From: Pseudomonadota bacterium
GTDB taxonomy: Bacteria; Pseudomonadota; Alphaproteobacteria; Acetobacterales; Acetobacteraceae
Length of the DNA: 64,000 bases
NCBI GenBank assembly: GCA_018240405.1
Contig: JAFEFW010000644.1
Span: 1-64,000, forward strand
Direction of reading: 5' to 3'
Shown here: positions 45,469 through 54,820 of the stretch, one piece after another
Layout of the letters: each line of letters starts with the position of its first letter
Numbering within the stretch: the first letter of the stretch is position 1
The notes under the pieces: generated by a model
The model's input: only the letters and a program-made list of their open reading frames with translations
Told to the model about the DNA's origin: nothing
Database searches by the model: none
Made by a program: the position numbers and the translations under genes

Positions 45469-46506
45469 CTACCCGGTGGTCTCGCCCACCGTGTCGGCGG
45501 CGTAGGCGCCACGTTGCCCCAATGGTTGGTCCGGCTTCTCCGTGGAGTCGTGGCGCGTCTGGCGTTCAGCCTGGGCATTGATGACAGCGCCCAGCAGCGC
45601 GACAAAGGATGACAGATACAGCCATGTCAGCAGGATCACGACGCCGCCGAGCGATCCGTACGTGGCGTTGTAGGAGTTGAAGTTGGAGACATAGATGGAG
45701 AAGCCGATCGAGCCGATCAGCCACAGGATGGTGGCCACGATTGCGCCGGGAGAAACCCACCGCCACTTAGCCGGGCTGCGGTTGGGCGCATAGCGATACA
45801 GCACCGCGAGGCACACCATCACGACGGCAATCAGGATCGGCCACTGCACAATCAGGATCACCCATTTCAGGATCACGCCCAGGCCAACAAACTGGATGGC
45901 TGCTGGCAGAACGCCGACCAACGCGATGATAATGACGCCGCCGACCAGTCCCGCGATCGTCAGGCCAAGGGCAATCATATTGAAGCGGATGAAACTGCGG
46001 CTTTCCTGCTGGCGATAGGCAATATTGAAGGCGGTGATCAGGCCGCTCATGCCGCGCGAGGCACTCCAGAGCGCGAGCAGCAGCGCGACGATTGCCCCGA
46101 TGCCCAACGATTTTCCGGACGCCTCCACCAGATTGTGCAGTTCGGTCCCGACCAGTTCCGTAGTTTGCGGCGGCAGTACGGCAGATAGGCTGTTGATCTG
46201 CTGCTCGACCTGTGCCGGGTTGAACAGCAGGCCGTAGAGCGCGACCAAAGCGGCAAGCGCGGGAAACATCGCCAGCAGCAAGGCATACGTGACCCCGCCG
46301 GCGACGAGGAAGAGATTGTTCTCGCCGATCTCCTTGTAGGTGCGGAGTGCGATGTCCTTCCAGCCCGCCGCGGGAATCTGCGTCGGCGTGTCTGCCGAGC
46401 GGCCGCGATTCAGCTTGGCGTCGCTTGCGCGCTGCTGCGCCTCCGTCGGGCCGGTGTGGGCGGCCACGTCCTGCTTCAGTTCCTCAAGGCGGCTGGATGT
46501 GCTCAT
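45469..46506 (-). CDS. YihY/virulence factor BrkB family membrane protein
   Basis: 345 residues with six membrane helices. The N-terminus holds a charged stretch with the predicted amphipathic helix [19 protein letters not shown], then [24 protein letters not shown], which is the standard start of YihY family proteins. A later motif [31 protein letters not shown]-like (here [17 protein letters not shown]) is highly conserved. Function is not clear, although relatives are tied to serum resistance and envelope functions. It is convergent with the efflux operon. Confidence 0.9.
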   Translation of the reverse strand: [345 protein letters not shown]

Positions 46507-46572
46507 GCGTCCTCACCATCACCGGTGGACGCAGAACGATCCTTGCCGCTGGTAGTTGCGTCGGACGCTGTG

Positions 46573-47919
46573 TCAGGCCCTCAGCTTCCACGCGCCGCGC
46601 GCCGGCTTCGACAGGCCGAGGTTCTCGCGCAGCGTCGCTCCAGCATAATCCTTACGATAGAGCCCGCGCCGTTGCAGTTCGGGCACCACGAAACGGACGA
46701 AATCCTCGAACGTGCCCGGCGTGTGTGTGCCGGCGACGACAAACCCGTCGCAGGCGCGTTCAGTGAACCACTGCTCCAGGTAGTCCGCGACGTCCTTGCC
46801 GCTGCCAACGGCCGTTTCGCGCGGACGGCCGCGGCGAGTCACCTCCAGGAAGTCGCGCACGGTCGGGTTGCGGCCGGTCACCTTCATGACGCGGTCGCGC
46901 ATCGCCTGCATGCCGGACATTCCCTGCAATTCCTCGCTGGTGAAGGCCTCGTCCATGCCCTTGGTCTTGAAGTCGAAGTTCAGCGCTTCCGATAGCAGCG
47001 AGAGGCCGTCGACCTCCTTGTACAGCGAGTTGATCAGCGCCATCTTGTCTTCGGCTTCGGAGCGTGTCTCCGCAACGACCGGGTAGACGATGGTGTTGGC
47101 GGTCATCAGGTCGGGGTCGCGGCCCAGCCGCGCCACTTCGGCCTTGAGTTCGGCATACTGCTTCTTGCCGTCTTCCAGATCGGGATACGCAACGAAAACG
47201 GTTTCCGCCCAGCGTGCCGAGAAGGTCTTGCCGCGGTTGCTGCTGCCGGCCTGGATGATCACCGGATGACCCTGCGGCGAGCGCGGGACGGTGAAGGTGC
47301 CTGACGACTTCAGGAACTTTCCCTCGTACTCCAGCCGGTGAACCTTCTCCGGATGGGCGAACAGGCCGGACTTCTTGTCGACGACAAGCGCATCGTCCTC
47401 CCAGCCGTCCCAGCAGCCGAGTACGATCTCCATGAACTCGTCGGCGCGGTCGTAACGCAGATCGTGGTCCATATGGACGTCACGGCCCATGTTCTGCGCC
47501 TCGCCATCGTTCACCGAGGTGACGACGTTCCAGGCGACCCGCCCGCCCAGCATCAGGTCGGCGGTCTGGAAGCGGCGGGCGACATCGAACGGTTCATAAT
47601 AGGTGGTGGATGCGGTCGAGCCGATGCCGAGGTAGCGCGTGCCAAAGCCCATCGCCATGAGGGTCACAACCGGGTCGATTTTCACCACACGGACACCATT
47701 GGCGACGACCTCGGCTGGGTTTCCGCCGTAGATGTCGGGCATCGCCAGCCGGTCGTCGAAGAACCCCAGATGGAACTTACCCTCCTCCAGCACCTGGCCG
47801 ATCTTCTGGAAGTAGGCAGCGGTGGTAAAATCAGTGCGGGCGTCGGGATGGCGCCAGGCGCTCGCCAGGGTCGTGCAGTTCTGCGCCTGCAGGAAGCCAA
47901 CCATCACCATTTGCCGCAT
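46573..47919 (-). CDS. LLM class flavin-dependent monooxygenase (NtaA/SnaA/DszA type)
   Basis: 448 residues. The start WRHPDARTDFTTAAYFQKIG with ALEEGKFHLGFFDD-like (here LEEGKFHLGFFDDRL), the GGRVAWNVVTSVNDGEAQNMG loop and the SPQGHPVIIQAGSSNRG motif are those of FMNH2-dependent monooxygenases such as nitrilotriacetate monooxygenase and dibenzothiophene sulfone monooxygenase. It uses reduced FMN from a separate reductase, and none is encoded next to it. The substrate is unknown. It stands alone with a small 14-bp tandem repeat on its 5' side. Confidence 0.88.
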   Translation of the reverse strand: MRQMVMVGFLQAQNCTTLASAWRHPDARTDFTTAAYFQKIGQVLEEGKFHLGFFDDRLAMPDIYGGNPAEVVANGVRVVKIDPVVTLMAMGFGTRYLGIGSTASTTYYEPFDVARRFQTADLMLGGRVAWNVVTSVNDGEAQNMGRDVHMDHDLRYDRADEFMEIVLGCWDGWEDDALVVDKKSGLFAHPEKVHRLEYEGKFLKSSGTFTVPRSPQGHPVIIQAGSSNRGKTFSARWAETVFVAYPDLEDGKKQYAELKAEVARLGRDPDLMTANTIVYPVVAETRSEAEDKMALINSLYKEVDGLSLLSEALNFDFKTKGMDEAFTSEELQGMSGMQAMRDRVMKVTGRNPTVRDFLEVTRRGRPRETAVGSGKDVADYLEQWFTERACDGFVVAGTHTPGTFEDFVRFVVPELQRRGLYRKDYAGATLRENLGLSKPARGAWKLRA

Positions 47920-47976
47920 TGCGTCCCTCCGGGTCCGTATTGGCGCCCAGTGTGCTCTGAAACGACGCGGCAGGCC

Positions 47977-48004
47977 AGGGGCGGACGGTCAGGGGCGGAC
48001 GGTC
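47977..48004. repeat. 14-bp tandem repeat, two units
   Basis: Two perfect copies of AGGGGCGGACGGTC lie directly head to tail, followed by a partial AGCGGGG. They sit between the flavin monooxygenase gene and the end of the DUF29 gene. The second copy ends next to the DUF29 stop codon, so the repeat is probably slippage in non-coding DNA. Confidence 0.6.
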
Positions 48005-48512
48005 AGCGGGGCAGGGCAGCGCGCAATCGGTCAACGAGATCTGTTGGCGAAATCTGCTCCGACAGGATATCGTCCAGAGCTATCGGGCATGTGTTATTGG
48101 ACGTAAGCCGTCGCAGGGCCGTTAGAGCATCAGTTCGATCCTGCTCCTGCAAATCCAATTCTGCTTGGCGAAGCGCTCTCCGCCACAGGACATCAAGATC
48201 AATCCGCTGCTGCATACTCGGCGAGAACCGATCTGCAAGATCGCTTTGCCAGTTGCCGATTTCTGCAATCCAATGGCGGACGCTTTGGGCGTCCGTGTCG
48301 GCCCAGCACTTTACGAGGTGGCCGAGGATGAGCCGAATATGGCTTTTCACCCCATTGAGTTCGCTTAACCCCACGTCTTCGATTTCCTCCGCGACATGGG
48401 CGAGGTCGAGGGCGTTTGGCAGGTCGCGGCGCGACGCCAGTTCACGCAGCGCCGCCGCCTGCTGTTCGGACCAGGCGAGGATGTCCGTTTCGTATAGATC
48501 GCCGTCAGCCAT
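48003..48512 (-). CDS. DUF29 family protein
   Basis: 169 residues from the third codon of a GTG-ATG-ATG series. GGAGG overlaps the first two codons, so the last ATG has the right spacing. The sequence begins ADGDLYETDILAWSEQQAAALRELA and contains DLAHVAEEIEDVGLSELN, the standard DUF29 core found widely in cyanobacteria and alphaproteobacteria in many copies. The family is all-helical and of unknown function. A toxin-antitoxin or restriction link has been speculated and is not supported here by neighbours. Confidence 0.88.
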   Translation of the reverse strand: MADGDLYETDILAWSEQQAAALRELASRRDLPNALDLAHVAEEIEDVGLSELNGVKSHIRLILGHLVKCWADTDAQSVRHWIAEIGNWQSDLADRFSPSMQQRIDLDVLWRRALRQAELDLQEQDRTDALTALRRLTSNNTCPIALDDILSEQISPTDLVDRLRAALPR

Positions 48513-48594
48513 CATCACCTCCGGCCGCGGCTCTGCCGCCGCCTGGTCTCAGTTTAGCAGAATGAAGGCGACGTTGGCAGCGCGGCGTCCGCGC

Positions 48595-49362
48595 CTATCG
48601 TCCCTTCCACACCGGCTTGCGCTTCTCAAAGAACGCCTCGCGTGCCTCCCGCGCGTCCTCGGACTTTGACAGCGCCACGGTCATGCCCTGCTCGAACCGA
48701 TAGGCGTCGCGGGGCGGCATGTGCATCGTAACATTCATCGACTGCTTGGCGTAGCGCATTGCCAACGGGCTCTTGGACGCGATGTCGGCCGCGATCTTCA
48801 TGGCCTCTGGCATCAACTGCTCCAGCGGCACCGCGCATTCGATCACACCGGTGCGGTAGAGTTCTTCCGCCGGCACGCGCCAGCCCGTGAAGAACATCCG
48901 TCGCGCGCGGGACTTGCCGAAGAATTCCTGCAGCATGGTAGCGCCGCCCATTAGCCCGATATCGATCTCCGGCATCCCGAAGACCGCGTTGTCCGAAGCC
49001 AGGATGATGTCGCATGCCGCCACCAGACCGAAGCCAGCGCCGAGCGCCGGGCCGTTCACCGCGGCAATCACCGGCTTGGCGCATTCATGGATGGCGTTGA
49101 ACATCTCCCGCACATAGCGGTTGAACGCCCAGTATTCGCCTGGCTCCCCGCTCTGCGGCCGCGCCTTCATATCGGCGCCGGCCGAGAACATGCTGCCGAA
49201 CCCGGTCAGGATTGCCACCCGCACATCGTCACGGTCGCTGAAGCCGTCGAACGCGGCGATGATCTCCTCGCGGAACGGCGTGTGCTGCGCGTTCACTGGC
49301 GGCCGGTTCATCTGCACGGTGGCGACGTAGTCCTCGACCGTAATCTTGAGGAAGTCCGGCAT
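48595..49362 (-). CDS. enoyl-CoA hydratase/isomerase family protein
   Basis: 255 residues from the ATG at 49362 (GGGAGA upstream). The frame stays open to 50484 but that part is antisense to the ligase gene. Crotonase fold: the first oxyanion-hole region FSAGADMKA, and the second in VNGPALGAGFGLVAACDI followed by FGMPEIDIGLMGG. One catalytic Glu of classic hydratases is at the ...PEIDIGL position; the other is not certain. The C-terminal end has the usual helical segments (ALSKSEDAREAREAFFEKRKPVWKGR split). It probably works with the divergent acyl-CoA ligase on a carboxylic acid. Confidence 0.87.
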   Translation of the reverse strand: MPDFLKITVEDYVATVQMNRPPVNAQHTPFREEIIAAFDGFSDRDDVRVAILTGFGSMFSAGADMKARPQSGEPGEYWAFNRYVREMFNAIHECAKPVIAAVNGPALGAGFGLVAACDIILASDNAVFGMPEIDIGLMGGATMLQEFFGKSRARRMFFTGWRVPAEELYRTGVIECAVPLEQLMPEAMKIAADIASKSPLAMRYAKQSMNVTMHMPPRDAYRFEQGMTVALSKSEDAREAREAFFEKRKPVWKGR

Positions 49363-49524
49363 GGCGTGTTCTCCCGTCTGGTCCGCGCGCGGCGGGCGGT
49401 CAGCACCGCCCGGCGGCGTGGGGCGCCGCGCGCGACATATCGCCGCGGCTGTGCCATAGCTTCGCCGCCCGGTCCAGCGGACCGGTCCAAGGCGAGCCCA
49501 CGGATAACGCTCCAGGTGAGTACC

Positions 49525-51144
49525 ATGTCGATCTTTGACCAAAACCTCGATCGCACGCCGGCCAATTACGTGCCGCTTTCGCCGGTTTCCTTCCTGACGC
49601 GCGCCGCGCGCATCTATCCGAACCGCACCGCCGTCATCCACGGCGACCGCCGCTTCACCTACGCGCAGTTTCTGGAGCGGACGCGGCGGCTGGCCTCGGC
49701 GTTGGCACGCGCCGGGGTCGGCAAGGGCGACACCGTCTCTATCATGGCGCCCAACACGCCGCAGATGCTGGAAGCCCACTACGCGGTCCCCATGCTCGGC
49801 GCGGTGCTGTGCTCGATCAACATCCGGCTGGACGCAGTTGCGGTGGGCTTCATCCTGCGGCATTCGGAGTCGAAGGTGGTGCTGACCGATACCGAGTTCG
49901 CCAAGGTCATGCGACCGGCGGTCTCGGACGTGAAACTGCTGGTTATCGACATCGACGACGCCCCGGGCGGCGAGCGGGTCGGATCCGTCGAATATGAGGA
50001 CTTCGTCGCCACGGGTGACCCGGCGCATCCTGTCCTGCTGCCGGATAATGAATGGCAGGCGATTGCGCTGAACTACACCTCCGGCACCACCGGAAATCCG
50101 AAGGGCGTGGTGGCACATCATCGCGGCGCGTACCTGAATGCATGCGCCAATGCGCTGACGTTCCAGTTGTCGCCGCAGAGCGTCTACTTGTGGACGCTGC
50201 CGATGTTCCACTGCAATGGCTGGACCTATACCTGGGCGGTGACGCTGGCCGGCGGCACGCATGTGTGTTTGCGCCGTGTCGAGCCGGCGCCGATCTTCGC
50301 GGCCATTGCCGACCATGGCGTGACCCATATGTGCGGCGCGCCGGTGGTGCTGTCGATGCTGATCCACGCGCCGGTTGCAGCGAAGCGGAGCTTCCAGCAG
50401 CGCGTGAAGATCGCCACCGGCGGTGCCGCTCCGCCCTCCACGGTCATCGCGCAGATGGAGGCCATGGGCTTCGCCGTTACGCACCTATACGGCCTTACCG
50501 AAACCTACGGTCCCTCGACAGTCTGCCTCTGGCAGCCAGGTCTCGACGAGATGCCGATCGATGATAAGGCGGCCTTCATGTCACGGCAGGGCGTGATCAC
50601 GCCCATGATCGAGGAAGCCGCGGTGATGAACCCAACCACCATGGAAGCCATGCCCGCGGACGGCGCCACCATGGGCGAACTCATGCTGCGCGGGAACACC
50701 GTAATGAAGGGCTACCTGAAGAATCCAACTGCAACTGGCGAAGCCTTTGCCGGTGGTTGGTTCCATACCGGCGATCTCGCGGTGATGCACCCGGACGGCT
50801 ACGTTGAAATCAAGGACCGGGCCAAGGACATCATTATCTCCGGCGGCGAGAACATCTCGTCGCTGGAAGTGGAGGAGGTGCTGTACAAGCACCCAGCGGT
50901 AATGGAAGCGGCTGTGGTCGCTCGGCCCGACGAGAAATGGGGCGAGACGCCGCAGGCCTTCATCACGCTGAAGCCGGATGCGCCATCGGTGACGCAGGCG
51001 GACATCATCGCCTGGTGCCGCCAGCATCTGGCTCACTACAAGTGCCCGCGCTACGTCACGTTCGGCGCCCTGCCAAAGACGTCGACCGGCAAGATCCAGA
51101 AATTCGACCTGCGGGAACAGGCGCGTGGACACAGTGCGGCTTGA
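49525..51144 (+). CDS. AMP-forming acyl-CoA synthetase
   Basis: 539 residues from the ATG at 49525 (AGGTGAG upstream; the frame open from 49087 is antisense noise). Adenylation motifs are all present: YTSGTTGNPKG near 185, YGLTETYG, GGWFHTGDLAV near 412, the hinge KDRAKDII and the catalytic Lys near 522 in TSTGKIQK. The PMFHCNGWTYTW segment places it among medium/long-chain and benzoate-like ligases of the FadD3/AliA type. It activates a carboxylic acid to its CoA ester with ATP. It is divergent from the crotonase gene, with a 162-bp shared promoter region. Confidence 0.92.
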   Translation: MSIFDQNLDRTPANYVPLSPVSFLTRAARIYPNRTAVIHGDRRFTYAQFLERTRRLASALARAGVGKGDTVSIMAPNTPQMLEAHYAVPMLGAVLCSINIRLDAVAVGFILRHSESKVVLTDTEFAKVMRPAVSDVKLLVIDIDDAPGGERVGSVEYEDFVATGDPAHPVLLPDNEWQAIALNYTSGTTGNPKGVVAHHRGAYLNACANALTFQLSPQSVYLWTLPMFHCNGWTYTWAVTLAGGTHVCLRRVEPAPIFAAIADHGVTHMCGAPVVLSMLIHAPVAAKRSFQQRVKIATGGAAPPSTVIAQMEAMGFAVTHLYGLTETYGPSTVCLWQPGLDEMPIDDKAAFMSRQGVITPMIEEAAVMNPTTMEAMPADGATMGELMLRGNTVMKGYLKNPTATGEAFAGGWFHTGDLAVMHPDGYVEIKDRAKDIIISGGENISSLEVEEVLYKHPAVMEAAVVARPDEKWGETPQAFITLKPDAPSVTQADIIAWCRQHLAHYKCPRYVTFGALPKTSTGKIQKFDLREQARGHSAA

Positions 51145-51339
51145 TGGGCGCGACGACCCCGGTCACGTTGGACCAGCACCAGAATTCCGTTGTGTGTCCG
51201 ATCCGTCTGCGCGATGGATAGCCCGAGATCCGCCAGGCGCATCAAAGCCGCGTCTGTACCGGTCAGAATGCGGTGCCAAGCGCGCGTAACGCGCCGGCTA
51301 CGGTAACGCGCCGGGGCAGCGGCCGGCGGCGGGGAGGAC

Positions 51340-53061
51340 ATGAGCGAATCGGCCCATGCAGCACGTAAGCCGATTGCGATGCAGTACATGCCGGGGGACG
51401 CACCCCCGCTGTCGGTCGTCATCGGCAATGCATTCCAGTACATCGCCGTCGTCTCCAGCTTTCTGATCTACCCGCTGATCATGGCGCGAGAGGGCCATCT
51501 TACGGACACCGAAGCCGACAACATGCAGGCCTGGGGCATGTTGGTGCTGGCACTCGGCACAACGTTGCAGGCGCTGCCGCGCGGTCCGATCGGCAGCGGC
51601 TACTTGGCACCGAGCGTCATGACGGCAATTTTTTTGGGGCCGTCGCTGGAAGCGGTACGGATCGGCGGCCTCGCTTTGCTGTCCGGCATGACGATATTCG
51701 GCGGCATCGTGCAGGTCATGCTGTCACGCGGCCTGAACCGTATGCGCGCATTGCTGCCGCCGGAACTCGCCGGCGTCGTGGTGTTCCTGGTCGGCATGTC
51801 GAATGGCGTCGTCGGCCTGCGCTACCTGCTGCAGCCAACGGGCGGCGCGCCGGCCGCTGGGCATTGGATCGTCGCCGGCCTGACGCTCGCGGTGATGGCC
51901 GGCACCAATGTCTGGAGCAAGGGCGTCATCGGCCTCTCCTGTGGCCTGATCGGCACGGCCGTGGGCTATATTATTGCAATTCCCCTCGGGGTGCTGCCGT
52001 GGGAGAGCCTGGTGCAATTGGCCGACCTGCCGTTGGTATCAGCGCCTGGGACCTCGCATTTTGGGTGGTCCTTCAGCCCGGCGCTGATGCTGCCCTTTGT
52101 GATAGCCGCTCTGGCCAATGGCCTGAAGGGTGCAGCGCTACTGACGGCGAGCCAGCGCATGCTGGATGACGATTGGAAACGTCCGGACATGAGGCCGATC
52201 AGCCGTGGCGTTCTGGCCGATGGCCTGACCGTCATAGCTGCCGGCATCTGTTCGGTGTTCGCAGTGAATGTCAGCGCCTCCTCGGTCGGTCTGACCGCTG
52301 CGACCGGTGTAGCAAGCCGCCGGGTTGCCTATGCCACCAGCGCGATCTTCGTGCTGATGGCGTTCCTGCCAATGTTTACCCGGTTCCTGGTACTGGCGCC
52401 GGACTCGGTGGTCGGTGCCACGTTGCTGTTCTCAAGCTGCACCATCCTGAAGAGTGGCATGGAGGCGATCGCCGCCCGCCTGTACGACACCCGCAAGACG
52501 CTGGTCGTCGGCTTGTCAATCATGGGCGGCGTGGCGGTCGAAGCATTTCCCGCGGCGTTCAACGAGATGCCCGGATGGATTCACCCGCTGACCGTGTCAG
52601 CGCTGGTGTTCGGCACAGCCATTGGTTTCCTGCTGAACCTGTGCTTTCGCATCGGCCAGCGCCAGCGCACGCTGATCGTGCTGGATCCCGAGATGCCGGA
52701 CCTGGAAGCGCTGGCGCGCTTCATTGAAGGGCGCGGCGCCGGGTGGGGCGCCATGCGGGATGTGGTGAAGAAGGCAGAATGGGCCGCGCAGGAACTGGCT
52801 GGCACCGTCGTGCACTACTGCAATCCGCGTGGTCCCATGGAACTGTCGGTCAGCTTCGACGAGTTCAATCTGAACATGCAACTACAATATACCGGCGACA
52901 TGCTGCCGATGGTCGACCGAAGGCCTAGCCCGGATGAGATTGCCGATCATGAGGACGGGCCGCGGCGGCTCGCGGCGTATCTGCTCCGGCGCGTCGCCAC
53001 CAGCATCTCGAGCCGCATGCGTGGTGGAAAGGCGGTCGTCGATCTGCGTTTTGAACACTGA
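51340..53061 (+). CDS. NCS2 nucleobase (xanthine/uracil) permease with C-terminal ATPase-like domain
   Basis: 573 residues. The first 430 form 12-14 membrane helices of the NCS2 family (for example GSGYLAPSVMTAIFLGPSL, FGWSFSPALMLPFVIAALANGLKG, and FAVNVSASSVGLTAATGVASRRV). It should import a purine or pyrimidine by cation symport. The last 130 residues are soluble and resemble the GHKL/HATPase_c_2 (RsbW-like) fold: AAQELAGTVVHYCNPRGPMEL, then NLNMQLQYTGD and RRLAAYLLRRVATS. The Asn of the N box is replaced by Thr and the G1 box is altered, so ATP binding is doubtful. Full-length NCS2 proteins are usually about 430-470 residues. Confidence 0.88.
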   Translation: MSESAHAARKPIAMQYMPGDAPPLSVVIGNAFQYIAVVSSFLIYPLIMAREGHLTDTEADNMQAWGMLVLALGTTLQALPRGPIGSGYLAPSVMTAIFLGPSLEAVRIGGLALLSGMTIFGGIVQVMLSRGLNRMRALLPPELAGVVVFLVGMSNGVVGLRYLLQPTGGAPAAGHWIVAGLTLAVMAGTNVWSKGVIGLSCGLIGTAVGYIIAIPLGVLPWESLVQLADLPLVSAPGTSHFGWSFSPALMLPFVIAALANGLKGAALLTASQRMLDDDWKRPDMRPISRGVLADGLTVIAAGICSVFAVNVSASSVGLTAATGVASRRVAYATSAIFVLMAFLPMFTRFLVLAPDSVVGATLLFSSCTILKSGMEAIAARLYDTRKTLVVGLSIMGGVAVEAFPAAFNEMPGWIHPLTVSALVFGTAIGFLLNLCFRIGQRQRTLIVLDPEMPDLEALARFIEGRGAGWGAMRDVVKKAEWAAQELAGTVVHYCNPRGPMELSVSFDEFNLNMQLQYTGDMLPMVDRRPSPDEIADHEDGPRRLAAYLLRRVATSISSRMRGGKAVVDLRFEH

Positions 53062-53102
53062 CACCGGACGCTGAAACGCATCCTGTTCTTACACAAGCGA
53101 AA

Positions 53103-53136
53103 ACGACGTAGCCGTCAGCTGACGAGTCTACGTCGT
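53103..53136 (-). terminator. nested hairpin downstream of rho
   Basis: ACGACGTAG (53103-53111) pairs with CTACGTCGT (53128-53136), 9 bp perfect. The loop contains a second perfect palindrome, CGTCAGCTGACG (53113-53124). On the minus strand a short T-run (TTTTC) follows, consistent with termination of rho. It could also stop the convergent permease transcript. Confidence 0.55.
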
Positions 53137-53155
53137 GCCACCGGGCGCCACCGGA

Positions 53156-54430
53156 TCAGGTGTTCATCGCATCAAAGAAATCGTTGTTGGTCTTGCTGTA
53201 TTTCAGCTTGTCCAACAGGAACTCCATGGCGTCTACGGTGCCCATCGGATTGAGGATGCGGCGCAGCACCCACATCTTAGAAAGGACGCTCCGCTCAACC
53301 AGCAATTCCTCCTTGCGGGTGCCGGATTTGGTGATGTCGATTGCCGGGAACGTCCGCTTGTCCGACAGTTTCCGGTCAAGAATGATTTCCGAGTTGCCGG
53401 TGCCCTTGAACTCTTCAAAGATCACTTCGTCCATGCGGCTGCCGGTATCGATCAGCGCGGTGGCAATGATGGTGAGCGAGCCGCCTTCCTCAATATTACG
53501 GGCAGCACCGAAGAACCGCTTCGGCCGTTGCAGGGCGTTGGCGTCTACGCCGCCCGTCAGCACCTTGCCGGATGACGGCACGACCGTGTTGTAAGCGCGG
53601 GCAAGGCGGGTGATCGAGTCGAGCAGGATCACGACGTCCCGCTTGTGCTCCACAAGGCGCTTGGCCTTCTCCAGCACCATTTCGGTGACCTGCACGTGCC
53701 GTGTGGCGGGTTCGTCGAACGTCGAGGCGATGACCTCGCCCTTCACGCTGCGCGCCATGTCCGTGACTTCCTCCGGGCGCTCATCGATCAGCAGCACGAT
53801 CAGGAAGACTTCCGGATGGTTCGCGGAAATAGCGGTGGCAATGTTCTGCAACATCACCGTCTTGCCGGTGCGGGGCGGCGCAACGATCAGTGCGCGCTGA
53901 CCCTTGCCGATCGGGCTGATCAGATCGATGACCCGTGGCGTGAAATCCTTGGTCGGCCCCTTGGCGACGGATTGGAAGTTTTCCACTTCCATTTTTAGCC
54001 GCTCTTCCGGGTACAGCGGCGTCAGATTGTCGAAGTTGACGCGGTGGCGCACCGACTCCGGTGGCTCAAAATTGACCGTGTCGACCTTCACCAGGGCGAA
54101 ATAACGCTCACCCTCGCGCGGCGCCCGGATCTGACCGTCAACCGTGTCGCCGGTGCGCAGGCCGAATCGGCGAACCTGGCTGGGACTGACATAGATGTCG
54201 TCGGGCCCTGGCAGATAATTAGCCTCGGGACTGCGCAGGAACCCAAACCCGTCGGGCAGGATTTCCAACGTGCCTTCGCCCTGGATGACCTGATCGTTGT
54301 CCGCCAGGTTCTTCAGGATGGCGAACATAATGTCCTGCTTGCGCAGCGAGGATGCGTTTTCGACCGAGAGGGACTCGGCGAAATTCACCAGTTCGGCTGG
54401 CGTTTTCTTCTTCAGTTCAGCGAGATGCAT
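53156..54430 (-). CDS. rho: transcription termination factor Rho
   Basis: 424 residues from the ATG at 54430; the frame open to 54610 has no supported start. The N-terminal helical domain ([21 protein letters not shown]) and the cold-shock-like RNA-binding domain ([31 protein letters not shown] split) precede the RecA-like motor domain: Walker A PPRTGKT at 185-191, [13 protein letters not shown], and the Q/R-loop stretch [20 protein letters not shown]. Rho is the hexameric RNA helicase that ends transcription. A nested hairpin follows the gene. valS lies upstream on the same strand. Confidence 0.97.
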   Translation of the reverse strand: MHLAELKKKTPAELVNFAESLSVENASSLRKQDIMFAILKNLADNDQVIQGEGTLEILPDGFGFLRSPEANYLPGPDDIYVSPSQVRRFGLRTGDTVDGQIRAPREGERYFALVKVDTVNFEPPESVRHRVNFDNLTPLYPEERLKMEVENFQSVAKGPTKDFTPRVIDLISPIGKGQRALIVAPPRTGKTVMLQNIATAISANHPEVFLIVLLIDERPEEVTDMARSVKGEVIASTFDEPATRHVQVTEMVLEKAKRLVEHKRDVVILLDSITRLARAYNTVVPSSGKVLTGGVDANALQRPKRFFGAARNIEEGGSLTIIATALIDTGSRMDEVIFEEFKGTGNSEIILDRKLSDKRTFPAIDITKSGTRKEELLVERSVLSKMWVLRRILNPMGTVDAMEFLLDKLKYSKTNNDFFDAMNT

Positions 54431-54820
54431 GCATGGGCCTCGGACGAGCGGGTACAGTGGGGGCCTGATCAGACGAACGGAGTTCGGGCAGCGTGCCCAA
54501 GTGATCGAAGCCGGTTTTGAGGTCGCATCGGGCGGCGCGCAGGGGTGTCCCGGGCCAGCCCAGCGTTCAGGAGGGAACTCATTAATAGGAAGGCCGCGCT
54601 GCCGCGTCAATCCAATGCGTTAATCCGGCCTAATTAGCCGCCATATGGGCACGCCTTATGTGCTGTGCAAGAGTCGGTGCCTTCATGCTGTCCGTTCGGG
54701 TGTGACTGGCCGTGCGGCAGTCGTCGAAGTGTCGCGTGCCGCCGGCCGGGTCGGTTGATGATCCGGGCCGATGCGACGCGTACCATCGCGGTGAGTCACC
54801 GTTGGCCAGGTCAGCAGCTC
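54431..54820. other. gap between valS and rho
   Basis: 390 bp with no supportable gene. It contains the rho promoter and leader. A moderately AT-rich patch (ACTCATTAATAGG, CGTTAATCCGGCCTAATTAG) near 54579-54635 is the likely promoter core. I searched for DnaA boxes because alphaproteobacterial origins can lie near rho, and found none. Confidence 0.45.

Noticed and set aside
48595..50484. 629-residue frame extending the crotonase gene
   Set aside because: The extra N-terminal part is antisense to the acyl-CoA ligase. A ribosome site and the family start place the true start at 49362.
54431..54820. Replication origin next to rho
   Set aside because: Origins in alphaproteobacteria can lie near hemE/rho, but no DnaA boxes or AT-rich unwinding element are here and hemE is absent.
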